Assembly: GCF_027594825.1 (NCBI RefSeq)
Contig: NZ_CP088930.1
Span: 2,169,019 to 2,233,018 of the forward strand
DNA from: Serratia liquefaciens
GTDB taxonomy: Bacteria > Pseudomonadota > Gammaproteobacteria > Enterobacterales > Enterobacteriaceae
Reading direction: 5' to 3'
DNA length: 64,000 nt
Shown: positions 38,839 through 50,903 of the stretch, piece by piece
Layout of the letters: each line of letters begins with the position of its first letter
Position numbering within the stretch: position 1 is the first letter of the stretch
Program-made: the position numbers and the translations under genes
The notes under the pieces: generated by a model
The model's database searches: none
The model's input: only the letters and a program-made list of their open reading frames with translations
Told to the model about the DNA's origin: nothing

Positions 38839-39735
38839 CTACAGCGTCTGCGCATCAATATGCGCACTGACGTAGTCCAGAAAACAGGTAATACGCGCCG
38901 CCAACTGGGTATTGCGGTAATACACCGCATTAATCGGTTGGCGCACGTCCAGCGTTTCCTGTTCCAGCAAGGGGATCAGTCGCCCCGCACGCTGATCGTC
39001 TCGCGTCATGAAATCAGCCAACTGCACTATCCCTTCCCCCCGCAACGCCAACTGACGCAGAGTTTCACCGCTGGAAGCCGATATTGTCGGGGTGATGGCA
39101 AAATGCTGCGCCTGCTGATAGCGCAACGGCCACAGATTGAGCGACTCCGGCTGGGTGAACCCAAGCAGGCAGTGCTCGCGCAGCGCTTCCACACTGCCCG
39201 GCGTACCATAACGCGCGAGATATTCCGGGCTGGCGAGAATGCGTAAGCGGCTGGAACCCAACAGGCGCGCATGAATGGTCGAATCCCGCAGCGCACCAAT
39301 GCGAATGGCAATATCGGTGCGCTTTTCCAGCAGATCGATGATCAGGTTATCGGTATTCAGCTCCAGCTCAATCTGCGGATAGCTTTGCCGGAAACCGGCC
39401 ACCAGCGGCACGATCACATGCTCCATAAACGGAGCGGCAGCGTTGACCCGCAGTTTCCCGGCAGGGATCAACCTGCGCAGCGCCATTTGCTCTTCGGCAT
39501 TTTCCACCGAGTGGATAATCTCGCGTGCATGGCTGAGAAAGTTCTGACCTTCTTCGGTCAGCTCAAGTCTACGCGTGGTGCGGCGCATCAGGGTCGTATC
39601 GAGTTTTTTTTCCAACCGGCTGAGTGCGCGGCTGATGCCGGAGGTGGTCTGACCGAGCTGTTCGGCTGCGGCAGTGATGGAGCCACTGTCAACGACGGTG
39701 GTAAAGGCCAGTAATTCTTCGAGGGTGATTTTCAT
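38839..39735 (-). CDS. LysR-family transcriptional regulator
   Basis: This 298-residue regulator has an N-terminal winged helix (residues 1-60; SITAAAEQLGQTTSGISRALSRLE is split across the helices) and a substrate-binding effector domain of the CrgA/AaeR-like branch. It is convergent with ygiN and lies between it and parE, a place where E. coli has no LysR gene. The location next to a quinone-redox pair suggests control of mdaB-ygiN in response to quinones or phenolics; that is inference. Confidence 0.85.
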   Translation of the reverse strand: MKITLEELLAFTTVVDSGSITAAAEQLGQTTSGISRALSRLEKKLDTTLMRRTTRRLELTEEGQNFLSHAREIIHSVENAEEQMALRRLIPAGKLRVNAAAPFMEHVIVPLVAGFRQSYPQIELELNTDNLIIDLLEKRTDIAIRIGALRDSTIHARLLGSSRLRILASPEYLARYGTPGSVEALREHCLLGFTQPESLNLWPLRYQQAQHFAITPTISASSGETLRQLALRGEGIVQLADFMTRDDQRAGRLIPLLEQETLDVRQPINAVYYRNTQLAARITCFLDYVSAHIDAQTL

Positions 39736-39786
39736 GCATGCCGCCCAGAGTGGTCGGGTGCCGTACGCAGCGCCCCTGCGGAAAGA

Positions 39787-39810
39787 AGGCCCGGCGGGGA
39801 AGCCGGGCCT
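39787..39810 (-). terminator. terminator after parE
   Basis: The stem AGGCCCGGC / GCCGGGCCT with a GGGGAA loop lies 6 bp after the parE stop. A T-rich TTCTTTCC follows on the minus strand. Confidence 0.75.
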
Positions 39811-39815
39811 GACAG

Positions 39816-42339
<2,524 letters not shown>

Positions 42340-42340
<1 letters not shown>

Positions 42341-43167
42341 CAGTACCCATCCGAATCCATGTCGGGGCGGAAGTCGTCGTTTTCCAATCGGAAAACCTGC
42401 GTCTCGATACGGCCGTCCGGCAACAGGTCAAGATAGCGCCAGCCGGGCGAAACATCGTCGATGGTAAAATTGGTGCAGTGCGGCTTGAACTGTACGCAGG
42501 TCGACGGCGACGCCAGCAGACGACGCCCCTGCCACTCCAGATCCAGCTCCTGGTGAATATGCCCGCACAGCAGCGTGTTCACTTTCGGGTAGCGCAGCAG
42601 CACCGCACCCAGCATATGTGGGTTGCGCAGGCTGTGCTGATCGAGCCAGGTGCAGCCGGAAGGCAGCGGATGATGGTGCAACAGCATCAGGGTATAGCGC
42701 TCGGGATAGGCCTGCAGGCAGCGCTCCATCCACTCGAGCTGGTACTCGCTCAGTTCGCCGTGCGGTACGCCGAAAACCTGACTGTCCAGCAGCAACACCT
42801 GCCAGTGGTCGCCCACCAGCACCTGCTTTGACGGAGTGATACCGGCGTCGGCCAATGCGTCGACCATCGCCGGCTGAAAGTCATGATTACCCGGCAACCA
42901 GACGCAAGGCGCCGGCAGACGGGCAATACCTTCGGCAAAATGCCGGTAGGCAGCCAATGAATGATCCTGGGCCAAATCGCCGGTGGCGACGACCAAATCA
43001 AAATCCCGCTGCTGCGCCAAAATGGCGTCCAACACCGCGTGATAGCTGCGATAGGTATTGATGCCAAGCAAAGTCTCGTTTTCGCCGGCAAAAAGGTGGG
43101 TATCTGTTATTTGCAGAATCCTGACCCTGGCCCCACTTGCCACGGTCGGTTTAAACAGGCTTTCCAA
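42340..43167 (-). CDS. cpdA: 3',5'-cyclic-AMP phosphodiesterase CpdA
   Basis: CpdA hydrolyses cyclic AMP in the cytosol and so tunes CRP activity. The 275-residue protein is a calcineurin-type metallophosphoesterase with ITDTHLF (metal ligands Asp and His, about residues 20-26), TGDLAQD (about 61-67), GNHDF (about 94-98), LLHHHP and CGHIHQE. The start is a TTG at 43167 with AAAGGA 6 bp upstream, giving MESLFKP; the E. coli gene also begins MESL. It lies between yqiB and yqiA. Confidence 0.96.
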
Positions 43168-43194
43168 ATGGTGTCCTTTGTTATCTCAGTCTGT

Positions 43195-43620
43195 CTAACA
43201 AACCGGAACCGCCATCGCTCCATGCGCCAAACAGTAGCGCAACCAATCAGCAAGAAACTGGTTAATTTGATGCTTTTCGTCGCGTTGATGCAACTTTTTG
43301 TTGGGATAATCATAACGCGCTTTAAAGCGATAGATCTGCTGACTTGAACACACTTCCGCAACCATCGCGTCATGATACAGGCGCACCGTCATGGCAGGCA
43401 GGCTCCAATAGCTGACCGCCGGGACGGTCTGCTCAATCTGCACCAGCGAGGTATAGCGCGTGGATTCCACAATAGTCAGACGATAACTGGCGCCACTCAC
43501 CTGATAAGTCACCGTTTCACCCACTTCATCGTTGCGCGGCAGCAAGCGGCGCAATTGCGCGAAGTTGGTTTCGCACAATCTCATCATTTCGGGGAAATCA
43601 GGGGTATAGCGCTGTTTCAT
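43195..43620 (-). CDS. yqiB: DUF1249 protein YqiB
   Basis: This protein of about 141 residues belongs to the DUF1249 family found across gammaproteobacteria, always beside nudF and cpdA. No catalytic motif is known. It is soluble and starts [18 protein letters not shown] chose the ATG at 43620, which overlaps the nudF stop (TAATG). Function is unknown; the operon suggests a housekeeping role in nucleotide signalling. Confidence 0.92.
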   Translation of the reverse strand: MKQRYTPDFPEMMRLCETNFAQLRRLLPRNDEVGETVTYQVSGASYRLTIVESTRYTSLVQIEQTVPAVSYWSLPAMTVRLYHDAMVAEVCSSQQIYRFKARYDYPNKKLHQRDEKHQINQFLADWLRYCLAHGAMAVPVC

Positions 43621-44252
43621 TAGTTGGCCCACTCTTTTCTCAACGATTCATGGTGCAACGCCAGCCACTGCAATGCAATCACTGATGCCGCGTTATCAAT
43701 CGCGCCCTCTTCAACCCAGCGGTAAGCCTGTTCGCGGCTGACCACATGGACACGGATATCTTCATGCTCTTCTTCCAGTCCATGGATGCCTTCCGCCGTG
43801 GTGGCGTCCACCTCGCCGACCATGATCGACAAGCGCTCGCTGGTGCCGCCGGGGCTCGCCAGATAGCTCAGCACCGGCTTGCAGCGCCCGACCACCACGC
43901 CGGCTTCTTCCTGCGCTTCGCGGCGGCATACGTCTTCAACGCTCTCGCCGGTTTCGATCATACCCGCCACCATTTCCAGTAGCCAGGGCGAGCTACTGGT
44001 ATCGACCGCAGCGATACGCAGTTGTTCAATCAGCACCACCTCGTCACGCACCGGGTCATAAGGCAACAGCACCGCCGCGTGCCCACGCTCGAAAATTTCG
44101 CGCTTAATCTCCGGGCTCATGTCGCCGTTGAACAAACGGTGACGAAAGCGATATAAATTGAGTGAAAAAAAACCACGGTAAAGTGTCTCACGTGCAATAA
44201 TTTCTACATCATTTTTATCGAGAGTAACGGGCGATGGCTGCGAGTGGCTCAT
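43620..44252 (-). CDS. nudF: ADP-ribose pyrophosphatase
   Basis: NudF is a 210-residue cytosolic Nudix hydrolase that cleaves ADP-ribose to AMP and ribose-5-phosphate. The Nudix box is complete: [20 protein letters not shown], followed by AGV (about residues 97-119). AGGAG lies 9 bp before the ATG. It is the first gene of nudF-yqiB-cpdA-yqiA-parE and is divergent from tolC, as in E. coli. Confidence 0.96.
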   Translation of the reverse strand: MSHSQPSPVTLDKNDVEIIARETLYRGFFSLNLYRFRHRLFNGDMSPEIKREIFERGHAAVLLPYDPVRDEVVLIEQLRIAAVDTSSSPWLLEMVAGMIETGESVEDVCRREAQEEAGVVVGRCKPVLSYLASPGGTSERLSIMVGEVDATTAEGIHGLEEEHEDIRVHVVSREQAYRWVEEGAIDNAASVIALQWLALHHESLRKEWAN

Positions 44253-44425
44253 AAGCGAATTCTCCTGCGTGAGTATGCCGATAAAATAAACAGTTTTGAT
44301 GACAGAAACGGCGGGATAATCTTCCTCGGCTTTATGATAGATTGTGAGCCATGATATCAGGTGTGACGTACGCAGCCAGTTGAACTAAGGTAAACAGGCG
44401 GCCTGAAAGGTAAAAGTTACGCAAG

Positions 44426-44444
44426 ATGGCACATTCCGCCACCT
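44426..44444. promoter_or_regulatory. marbox of the tolC promoter
   Basis: ATGGCACATTCCGCCACCT matches the MarA/SoxS/Rob consensus AYnGCACnnWnnRYYAAAY at all but two defined positions. It lies about 95 bp before tolC and abuts the -35 position of a possible -10 (TAGAAT, 44466-44471), the arrangement of a class II activated promoter. E. coli tolC has a marbox in the same setting. Confidence 0.75.
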
Positions 44445-44538
44445 TATGCGTACAACAGACTCTGTTAGAATCGGCAACTATTTCGTCTATCGTCAGCGCT
44501 AACAACATAGCAATATTGCTGCACAACAAGGAATGCAA

Positions 44539-46062
44539 ATGAAGAAACTGCTCCCCCTTCTTATCGGACTGAGCCTGGGCGGCTTCAGTGCAATGAGCCA
44601 GGCAGAGAACCTGCTGCAGGTCTACAAACAGGCCAGGGAAAGTAACCCGGATCTGCGCAAAACCGCCGCTGACCGTGACGCCGCATTCGAAAAAATCAAC
44701 GAAGCGCGCAGCCCATTGCTGCCACAGCTGGGGTTAACCGCGGGTTACGATTACACCAATGGTTATCGTGACAGCAATGGCGTAAACAGTAACGTCACCA
44801 GCGGCTCACTGGCGTTGACCCAGACCATCTTCGACATGTCCAAATGGCGCGCGCTGACGCTGCAGGAAAAAACCGCCGGTATTTCCGACGTGACTTTCCA
44901 GACTTCGTCACAACAGCTGATCCTCGATACTGCCACCGCCTATTTCAACGTGTTGAGCGCCATCGACTCACTGTCCTATACCCAAGCGCAGAAACAGGCG
45001 GTTTATCGCACCCTGGATCAAACCACCCAACGCTTTAACGTTGGCCTGGTAGCGATCACCGACGTGCAGAACGCCCGTTCCAACTACGATACGGTACTGG
45101 CGGCGGAAGTGACCGCCCGCAACACCCTGGATAACGCGTTGGAAAAACTGCGTCAGGTGACCGGTACCTTCTACCCGGAACTGGCTTCGCTGAATACCGA
45201 CCGTTTCAGCACCCAGCGCCCGGAAGCGGTCAATAACCTGCTGAAAGAAGCGGAAAGCCGCAACCTGAGCCTGTTGTCCGCTCGCCTTAGCCAGGATCTG
45301 GCTCGTGAGCAAATCCGCTCAGCGCAAACTGGCTATATGCCAACAATAGACGTCAGCGCATCTACCGGCATCAGCAATACCAAATATAACGGTTCCGCTA
45401 CTAGTGGCCCGGCGAATTCAACACGTTACAGCGATTCCGATGCTGGTCAGAATAAGGTTGGCATCAGCTTTAACTTGCCACTGTACAGCGGCGGCCAGAC
45501 CAATTCGCAGGTGCAGCAGGCGCAGTACAACTTCGTCGGTGCCAGCGAGCAGTTGGAAAGCGCACACCGCAGCGTAGTACAGACCGTTCGTTCCTCATTC
45601 AATAACGTGAACGCCTCAATCAGCAGCATCAACGCCTACAAACAGGCGGTGGTATCTGCCCAGAGTTCACTGGATGCGATGGAAGCCGGTTATCAGGTAG
45701 GTACCCGTACCATCGTCGACGTGTTGGATGCCACCACCACGCTGTATAACGCCAAGCAACAGCTCTCCAGCGCGCGTTATACCTATCTGATCAACCAGTT
45801 GAACATCAAGTCTGCGCTCGGCACCTTGAACGAGAACGACTTGCTGTTGCTGAACGGCGCATTGGGCAAACCGATTTCTACCTCGCAAGACGTGGTAGCG
45901 CCACCGACTGCGGCACAAGACGCTTATGCTGACGGTTATCAGGACAATGCCCCTGCGCAGCAAAGCGCAGCGCCGGCACCGGTTGCCGCTACCCGGACAT
46001 CTGCGCCGGTGAGCACAACCACTCCGCCTGTTCGCAACAGCGGCAATCCGTTCCGCAACTGA
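44539..46062 (+). CDS. tolC: outer-membrane efflux channel TolC
   Basis: TolC is the trimeric outer-membrane duct used by AcrAB-type pumps, MacAB, EmrAB and type I secretion. The precursor of 507 residues has a signal peptide cleaved after MSQA (residue 22), leaving ENLLQVY as the mature start. The two OEP repeats follow, with alpha-helical coiled-coil stretches, and the C-terminal tail is Ala/Pro/Thr-rich. I chose the ATG at 44539 (AAGGA 7 bp upstream) over 44533. In E. coli ygiBC follow directly; here a 7.6-kb block intervenes. Confidence 0.98.
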   Translation: MKKLLPLLIGLSLGGFSAMSQAENLLQVYKQARESNPDLRKTAADRDAAFEKINEARSPLLPQLGLTAGYDYTNGYRDSNGVNSNVTSGSLALTQTIFDMSKWRALTLQEKTAGISDVTFQTSSQQLILDTATAYFNVLSAIDSLSYTQAQKQAVYRTLDQTTQRFNVGLVAITDVQNARSNYDTVLAAEVTARNTLDNALEKLRQVTGTFYPELASLNTDRFSTQRPEAVNNLLKEAESRNLSLLSARLSQDLAREQIRSAQTGYMPTIDVSASTGISNTKYNGSATSGPANSTRYSDSDAGQNKVGISFNLPLYSGGQTNSQVQQAQYNFVGASEQLESAHRSVVQTVRSSFNNVNASISSINAYKQAVVSAQSSLDAMEAGYQVGTRTIVDVLDATTTLYNAKQQLSSARYTYLINQLNIKSALGTLNENDLLLLNGALGKPISTSQDVVAPPTAAQDAYADGYQDNAPAQQSAAPAPVAATRTSAPVSTTTPPVRNSGNPFRN

Positions 46063-46078
46063 TTCGCGCACAGCATTG

Positions 46079-46115
46079 AAAACGGGGTATGGCATCTGCC
46101 AGCCCCGTTTTTTTT
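46079..46115 (+). terminator. terminator after tolC
   Basis: The outer stem AAAACGGGG / CCCCGTTTT encloses an inner hairpin TGGCA / TGCCA and is followed by a run of T. It lies 16 bp after the tolC stop. Confidence 0.92.
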
Positions 46116-46209
46116 GTCTCTGCTTATAGGTTTGGATCCTCAGCCCCAATGGCAGGAGTACACTTCCGTGCGTTTGGGCTGAAGATCTGGCTGAAGATCG
46201 AGAAAGGGC

Positions 46210-47271
46210 TCAAATAACCTGCATAAGTGCTTTCATGTATCCCATCGCATAGGCCATACCCGAGTGCCATGGCGCCTCACAGCTCATCTGCGGCGAATGA
46301 TCGGGGATCAATACGCCGTCAAATTTGCAATCTTTTAGCACTCGCAACACCTTCGGCATGTCTATGTCGCCTTCATCGATAAAGGTTTCATGGTAGTACG
46401 GCACTTTGCCCTTCACATTGCGAAAGTGGATGTAGGCAATGGCATCCTGCTGTGCATACTGCTCCACCGCCTGGTAGACATCCCCCTCTGACATTTCGGC
46501 GATAGTGCCAAGGCAGAATTCCAGGGCATTGGCGCGGCTGGGTTGCAAATCCAGCAGTTTTTGATACAAATGCGGTTGATTGACCAACCGTGGCTGACCT
46601 CTTACAAACTCGAGCGGCGGATCATCCGGATGCGCTGCCAGCCTGACGCCAGCCTCTTCCGCCACCGGGACAATCTGCGCCAGGAACCACTCAAGACGCT
46701 GCCAAAGCTGCTCTGTCGTCGCCACCTCTCTCAACCCCGTAGCCTCTTCATCCACCACCATATTCCACGCCATGCTGGCCGGTAACGGGCTTTCTGTTTG
46801 CTCATTGGCCCCGTTCAGCCCAACGGTTTTTGCTCCGCCCCGCGCTTTATTTTCCTCTATTCGACCGGCGACGCCGGCCAGGCTGAAGTTATAGCCAAAA
46901 ACGGGAATACCCGCGGCGCCCACGTTGCGAATAATTTGTTTAACCGTTTCTATCTGCTGAGTTTTTTTGGGGCCATCAAACAGAATGTCGTCCCAATGGC
47001 AGGGATCGAAGTTTTCGATGGCAAAAAATGTCAGGCCGAATTTCTCCATCCGGGCACGAATGTCGAGCAGCTCTTCCGTGCTCCAGATCTCCGCCTGTGC
47101 CGTTCCCCACCCTTGAGTGTCGCCCACGGGCTGATTCGAACGAGAAAAGCGATCGTTTCGATGAAAATAATCCACCATGTGCACCACGATATGAGTCGCA
47201 CCGCACTGGCGAGCAAAGGCAAAGTGCTCATCATCCAGCATGTGCTTGTACAGACCGAAACCCAGTTTCAT
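46210..47271 (-). CDS. mannonate dehydratase (UxuA family, short form)
   Basis: This 353-residue protein has the UxuA fold, a TIM barrel that dehydrates D-mannonate to 2-keto-3-deoxygluconate in hexuronate breakdown. Typical segments are FAIENFDPCHWDD, VFGYNFSLAGVAGR (about residues 119-132), RLAAHPDDPP (metal-site His), IHFRNVKGKVPYYHE and IPDHSPQM near the C-terminus. It is shorter than E. coli UxuA (394). The GTG at 47274 and the ATG at 47271 are both possible; AGGAG lies 8 bp before the ATG. No other uronate gene is in the window, so it may feed a pathway encoded elsewhere or act on a related acid sugar. Confidence 0.88.
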   Translation of the reverse strand: MKLGFGLYKHMLDDEHFAFARQCGATHIVVHMVDYFHRNDRFSRSNQPVGDTQGWGTAQAEIWSTEELLDIRARMEKFGLTFFAIENFDPCHWDDILFDGPKKTQQIETVKQIIRNVGAAGIPVFGYNFSLAGVAGRIEENKARGGAKTVGLNGANEQTESPLPASMAWNMVVDEEATGLREVATTEQLWQRLEWFLAQIVPVAEEAGVRLAAHPDDPPLEFVRGQPRLVNQPHLYQKLLDLQPSRANALEFCLGTIAEMSEGDVYQAVEQYAQQDAIAYIHFRNVKGKVPYYHETFIDEGDIDMPKVLRVLKDCKFDGVLIPDHSPQMSCEAPWHSGMAYAMGYMKALMQVI

Positions 47272-47347
47272 CACGTTATCTCCTGAAGAAAAAATTTTAT
47301 TTATAACCGATTACGGATTCGTACCCTGCCCTCAGGCAGAAGCTATC

Positions 47348-47364
47348 AACCTGTAGGACAGGTT
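47348..47364. promoter_or_regulatory. palindrome upstream of the mannonate dehydratase gene
   Basis: AACCTGT and ACAGGTT, separated by AGG, form a perfect 7-bp inverted repeat about 77 bp before the start. The TGT-N3-ACA core resembles binding sites of GntR/FadR-type regulators, which commonly control uronate genes. No such regulator is encoded nearby. Confidence 0.45.
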
Positions 47365-47503
47365 ATGGGAAATAAAAATGACAGAAAAGAGGCAAATCAC
47401 CGCGATGTGATCTTCATCGTCAATATGGCAACGGCAAACCGTCGGAAAGAAGAGGGGGTGATATCATCACGGCTATCGCTTTATCTCGTTTGGATGGGAT
47501 CCG

Positions 47504-49450
47504 ATGGAGAACACTTCAAGCTGGCAACGCCTGATCGAAGGCGAACTGCCGCCGGCACAGCGCCCTGCGCCGGCAATCTATGCTTCCTGGCTACGGTGTC
47601 GCAACCTGATGCAGCCTGCGGTGTGGAAAGCGCCCCACTGCGCGCTGGGCGCCACTTTCACGTCAATCTGCCAGCGTAAGAACGATCTGCTGACGCTCGG
47701 CCAGGCGGCGCTGGAAGACGCCTGCGAATACATGGAGCAGCGCCGCTGCCTGTTGGCTATCCTCGACGAAAGCGGCTGCATGCTGTGGCTGTGCGGCGAT
47801 GCTCTGACCCGCGAACGTCTGCAACAGTTGGGGTTTATCCCCGGTGCCTACTGGGCGGAAGGTGATATCGGCACCAATGCACCGTCGCTGGCGGCGGCGG
47901 AGGGTCATCCGATACAGGTACGCGGCAGCGAGCACGTGCGTCAGGCGCTGCACGACTGGTCATTCTGCGCCACCCCGGTCTATGACAACAGCGGCCGCCA
48001 GCGCGGGTCGATTGCGCTGGGCTGCCTGCTGGCCGACTGCGCCGCCGGTGATCTGTCCCTGACGCTGGCGCTGGCACGCGAAATCGGTAATTCGCTGAAT
48101 GCCGACGGCCTCCTCGCCGAGTCCAACCGCCACCTGAATCAGCTTTACGGCCTGCTCGACGGCGTGGATGACGGCGTCATGGCCTGGGACCATCGCGGCT
48201 ACCTGCAGTACATCAACCAGCGTGCCGCCACCCTGTTGAAACTGGATGAGCAGCAAAGCCAGGGCAAACCGCTGACACAGTTGCTCACGCTGCCCGCGTT
48301 GCTCAACCGAGCCATCGTACAGCGTCAGGCGCTGCAGCACGTTGAAGTCACCTTCGAAAGCCAACGGCAGTTTATCGCCACGCTATTGACCCTGAAGCCG
48401 ATCTTCGACGGCGAACGCTGCAGCTTTATCGCCCTGCTGCACCCGCTGGAAAGATTGCGCCAGTATGTGAGCAGCCAATTGGGGCGCGTCAGCCACAGCT
48501 TTGAACAGATGCCGTCCGCCTCGCTGGAAATGCGCCGGCTGATCCGCTACGGCCAGCAGGCGGCGAAGGGGCAGCATCCCATTTTGCTGTGTGGCGAAGA
48601 AGGCGTCGGCAAGGAACAACTCAGCCAGGCGATCCACAATGCCAGCGATCGCGCCGCCGGGCCTTATATCGCCCTCAACTGCCAGCTATTGCCGGAGGCC
48701 CAGGGGTTGCGTGAGCTGCTGGGCAGCGACGCCAACGAAGAAGAAGCGGGCCAGCTCAGCAAGTTTGAACTGGCCAACGGCGGGACGCTGTACCTGGAGC
48801 AGATCGAGTATCTGCCGGTAGAAATGCAGTCGGCGCTGCTGCAGGTGCTGAAAACCGGTGTGGTAATGCGGCTCAACTCGAACCGGGTGATCCCGGTCGA
48901 CGTGCGGGTGATCGCCAGCAGCGCCGCCAATCTGCCGCTGTTGGTGCAGCAAAATCGCTTCCGTCGTCAGCTGTTTTACAGCCTGCAGGCGTTCGAGATC
49001 CAGATCCCGGCGTTACGCCAGCGCCTGAGCGATATTCCGCTGTTGGTGAAACATCATCTGCGTACGCTGGAACAGCATTTCCAGTGCCGATTCCGGGTGG
49101 ATGACGAGGTGATGGCCCAACTTGGGCTCTATCTGTGGCCCGGCAACGATCTGGAGCTCAAAGGCGTGGTGGAGCGCACGGCGATGATGTGCCACGGCCA
49201 CCACCTGCAACTGGCCGATCTGCCCGAGCACCTGCTCGGTCAACAGCCCTTACTGGAGAGCGATCCGCAGCCGGGTATGCCGCTATTAACATTGGCGGAA
49301 ATGGAGCGTCAGGCAATCATTCGCGCGGCCAACGTCAGCCGCGGACAGTTGAATGAAATGGCGCAGCTGCTGGGGATTGGTCGTACTACCCTGTGGCGGA
49401 AAATCAAACAGTATCAGATTGATATCCGCCAGTTTAAGCTGCGCGCCTGA
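47504..49450 (+). CDS. dhaR: dihydroxyacetone kinase operon activator DhaR
   Basis: DhaR senses dihydroxyacetone metabolism through the DhaK and DhaL proteins and activates the dha operon. The 648-residue protein has an N-terminal GAF-like region (to about 190), a PAS-like domain (about 200-300), an AAA+ domain of the enhancer-binding type (about 330-560) and a C-terminal Fis-type helix-turn-helix (MAQLLGIGRTTLWRKIKQYQ, ending near 645). The sigma-54-contacting GAFTGA loop is absent; the corresponding stretch reads ANEEEAGQLSKFE, which fits E. coli DhaR, a sigma-70 activator. It is convergent with dhaM, 8 bp apart, unlike the divergent arrangement in E. coli. Confidence 0.93.
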   Translation: MENTSSWQRLIEGELPPAQRPAPAIYASWLRCRNLMQPAVWKAPHCALGATFTSICQRKNDLLTLGQAALEDACEYMEQRRCLLAILDESGCMLWLCGDALTRERLQQLGFIPGAYWAEGDIGTNAPSLAAAEGHPIQVRGSEHVRQALHDWSFCATPVYDNSGRQRGSIALGCLLADCAAGDLSLTLALAREIGNSLNADGLLAESNRHLNQLYGLLDGVDDGVMAWDHRGYLQYINQRAATLLKLDEQQSQGKPLTQLLTLPALLNRAIVQRQALQHVEVTFESQRQFIATLLTLKPIFDGERCSFIALLHPLERLRQYVSSQLGRVSHSFEQMPSASLEMRRLIRYGQQAAKGQHPILLCGEEGVGKEQLSQAIHNASDRAAGPYIALNCQLLPEAQGLRELLGSDANEEEAGQLSKFELANGGTLYLEQIEYLPVEMQSALLQVLKTGVVMRLNSNRVIPVDVRVIASSAANLPLLVQQNRFRRQLFYSLQAFEIQIPALRQRLSDIPLLVKHHLRTLEQHFQCRFRVDDEVMAQLGLYLWPGNDLELKGVVERTAMMCHGHHLQLADLPEHLLGQQPLLESDPQPGMPLLTLAEMERQAIIRAANVSRGQLNEMAQLLGIGRTTLWRKIKQYQIDIRQFKLRA

Positions 49451-49458
49451 GGCGGCCG

Positions 49459-50892
49459 TCAGTGGCTGAGCTGCAATACCCCGCGCGCCGCATCCAGCAT
49501 CGCTTTTTGGCCGTTGCGGGTTTTGCTCAGGCAGTCATGCATGCCAATCACCATCGGGATCCCCATCGCCTTCGCGAGGATCGCGCTGTGCGACAGCGCA
49601 TTGCCACCGCTCAGGCAAATGCCCAGCACCAGGCGGCGATCTAACATCACCACGTCAGACGGCATCAGTTCGTCCATGACCAGGATCGACGGAGCGGTCA
49701 GCGTGATCAACGGCAACGGCTGCTGCTGCAGATGGCTCAAGGTACGGCGCAGCATGTCGCGTACATCCAACTCGCGCGCCCGCATATATTCGTCGTCCAG
49801 CGCGCGATAGTCCTCGGCTATCGCCTCCATTTCCTGCTGCCAGGCCTGCTCGGCGCTGCATTGCTGACGGGCAATGCGGGTATAGGCCGCCTGCTGCAGG
49901 TCCGGATCGTCCAGAAGCATGCTGTGTGCGCCGAAGATCGCCGCCTGCGGCTTGCCAATCAACGAGCCGGTGCGTTCCGCCAGGCGGTTCAAATCACTCA
50001 AGGTGTGTTGCAGTGCTTCACGGAGCCGCTGCTGTTCGTTCAGAACGTCGTCGGCGCCAATCTGGCGTTCGATGACCTTAGGACAGAAGCTGTGCGCCTG
50101 CCACACCGGGCCGCTGGTGACGCTTTCCGCCACCGGGATACCGTGCAGCGAAGGCAAGCTTTGCTCAGAGACCGTCTCGCCAAAGTGTTGCTCCGCCAGT
50201 ACGCTAAAGGCCGCTAACGCCTGGTCGGCCTGCGCCCCGTCGGCAATCAGCCGGATGGTGTCGCCATGACGCACCTGCAACAATGCCAGCTGGTTAAGGC
50301 TGCGAGGGTTGGCGCACTGGCCCTGCTTTTCCAGCACCAGTTCGGCATCGAACGGCGCCAGCGTTTCCGCCAGCCGCGCCGCCGGGCGGGCGTGCAGCCC
50401 ATGGGGGTTCTGCACCGTCCAACTGACGCTTTTCCCCTGCGTCAGCGGTAATTCAACGTTTTTGACTACGGGAGGAACGGCCTCGCCCAGCTGCGCCTGT
50501 TTGGCCTGCAGCGCGCCCTGCGCCTCGGCCAGCACCTGTTCCAGCCCCGCGCCGGCATTGGCGGCGACCACGGCGGCCAGCGTCCCTTCAACCAACGGTG
50601 CCGAACACAGCCTGACTTTGGCGGCCAGCGCCGGATCCAGCAGATCGATGGCGGTTTCGGCGCTCAACAACGCGCTGCCCAAGTCCATCAGCACAACAAT
50701 GCCCGCGCCCTCGGCCACCGACTCTATCGCTTCCATCACCTTGATCGCATCGGTGCCAATCGGGTGTTCCGCGTCATCGACACCCGCCGCCAGCGCCAGC
50801 TTGCAGCCGTCGCCTCGCATCATCTGCAATGCCAGTTCCTCAACGCCGCGAGCCAACTGCGCGCTGTGTGAAACTACAACGATATTGATCAT
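49459..50892 (-). CDS. dhaM: PTS-dependent dihydroxyacetone kinase phosphotransfer subunit DhaM
   Basis: DhaM passes phosphate from PTS enzyme I and HPr to the ADP bound on DhaL. The 477-residue protein is a fusion of a mannose-type IIA domain (His9 in VVSHSAQLA), an HPr-like domain (His167 in NPHGLHARPAA) and an N-terminal fragment of enzyme I (His435 in GGNALSHSAILA). All three phospho-histidines are present. Length matches E. coli DhaM (472). It is the last gene of gldA-dhaKLM and starts 11 bp after dhaL. Confidence 0.95.
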   Translation of the reverse strand: MINIVVVSHSAQLARGVEELALQMMRGDGCKLALAAGVDDAEHPIGTDAIKVMEAIESVAEGAGIVVLMDLGSALLSAETAIDLLDPALAAKVRLCSAPLVEGTLAAVVAANAGAGLEQVLAEAQGALQAKQAQLGEAVPPVVKNVELPLTQGKSVSWTVQNPHGLHARPAARLAETLAPFDAELVLEKQGQCANPRSLNQLALLQVRHGDTIRLIADGAQADQALAAFSVLAEQHFGETVSEQSLPSLHGIPVAESVTSGPVWQAHSFCPKVIERQIGADDVLNEQQRLREALQHTLSDLNRLAERTGSLIGKPQAAIFGAHSMLLDDPDLQQAAYTRIARQQCSAEQAWQQEMEAIAEDYRALDDEYMRARELDVRDMLRRTLSHLQQQPLPLITLTAPSILVMDELMPSDVVMLDRRLVLGICLSGGNALSHSAILAKAMGIPMVIGMHDCLSKTRNGQKAMLDAARGVLQLSH

Positions 50893-50903
50893 CTCGCCTC
50901 CTG

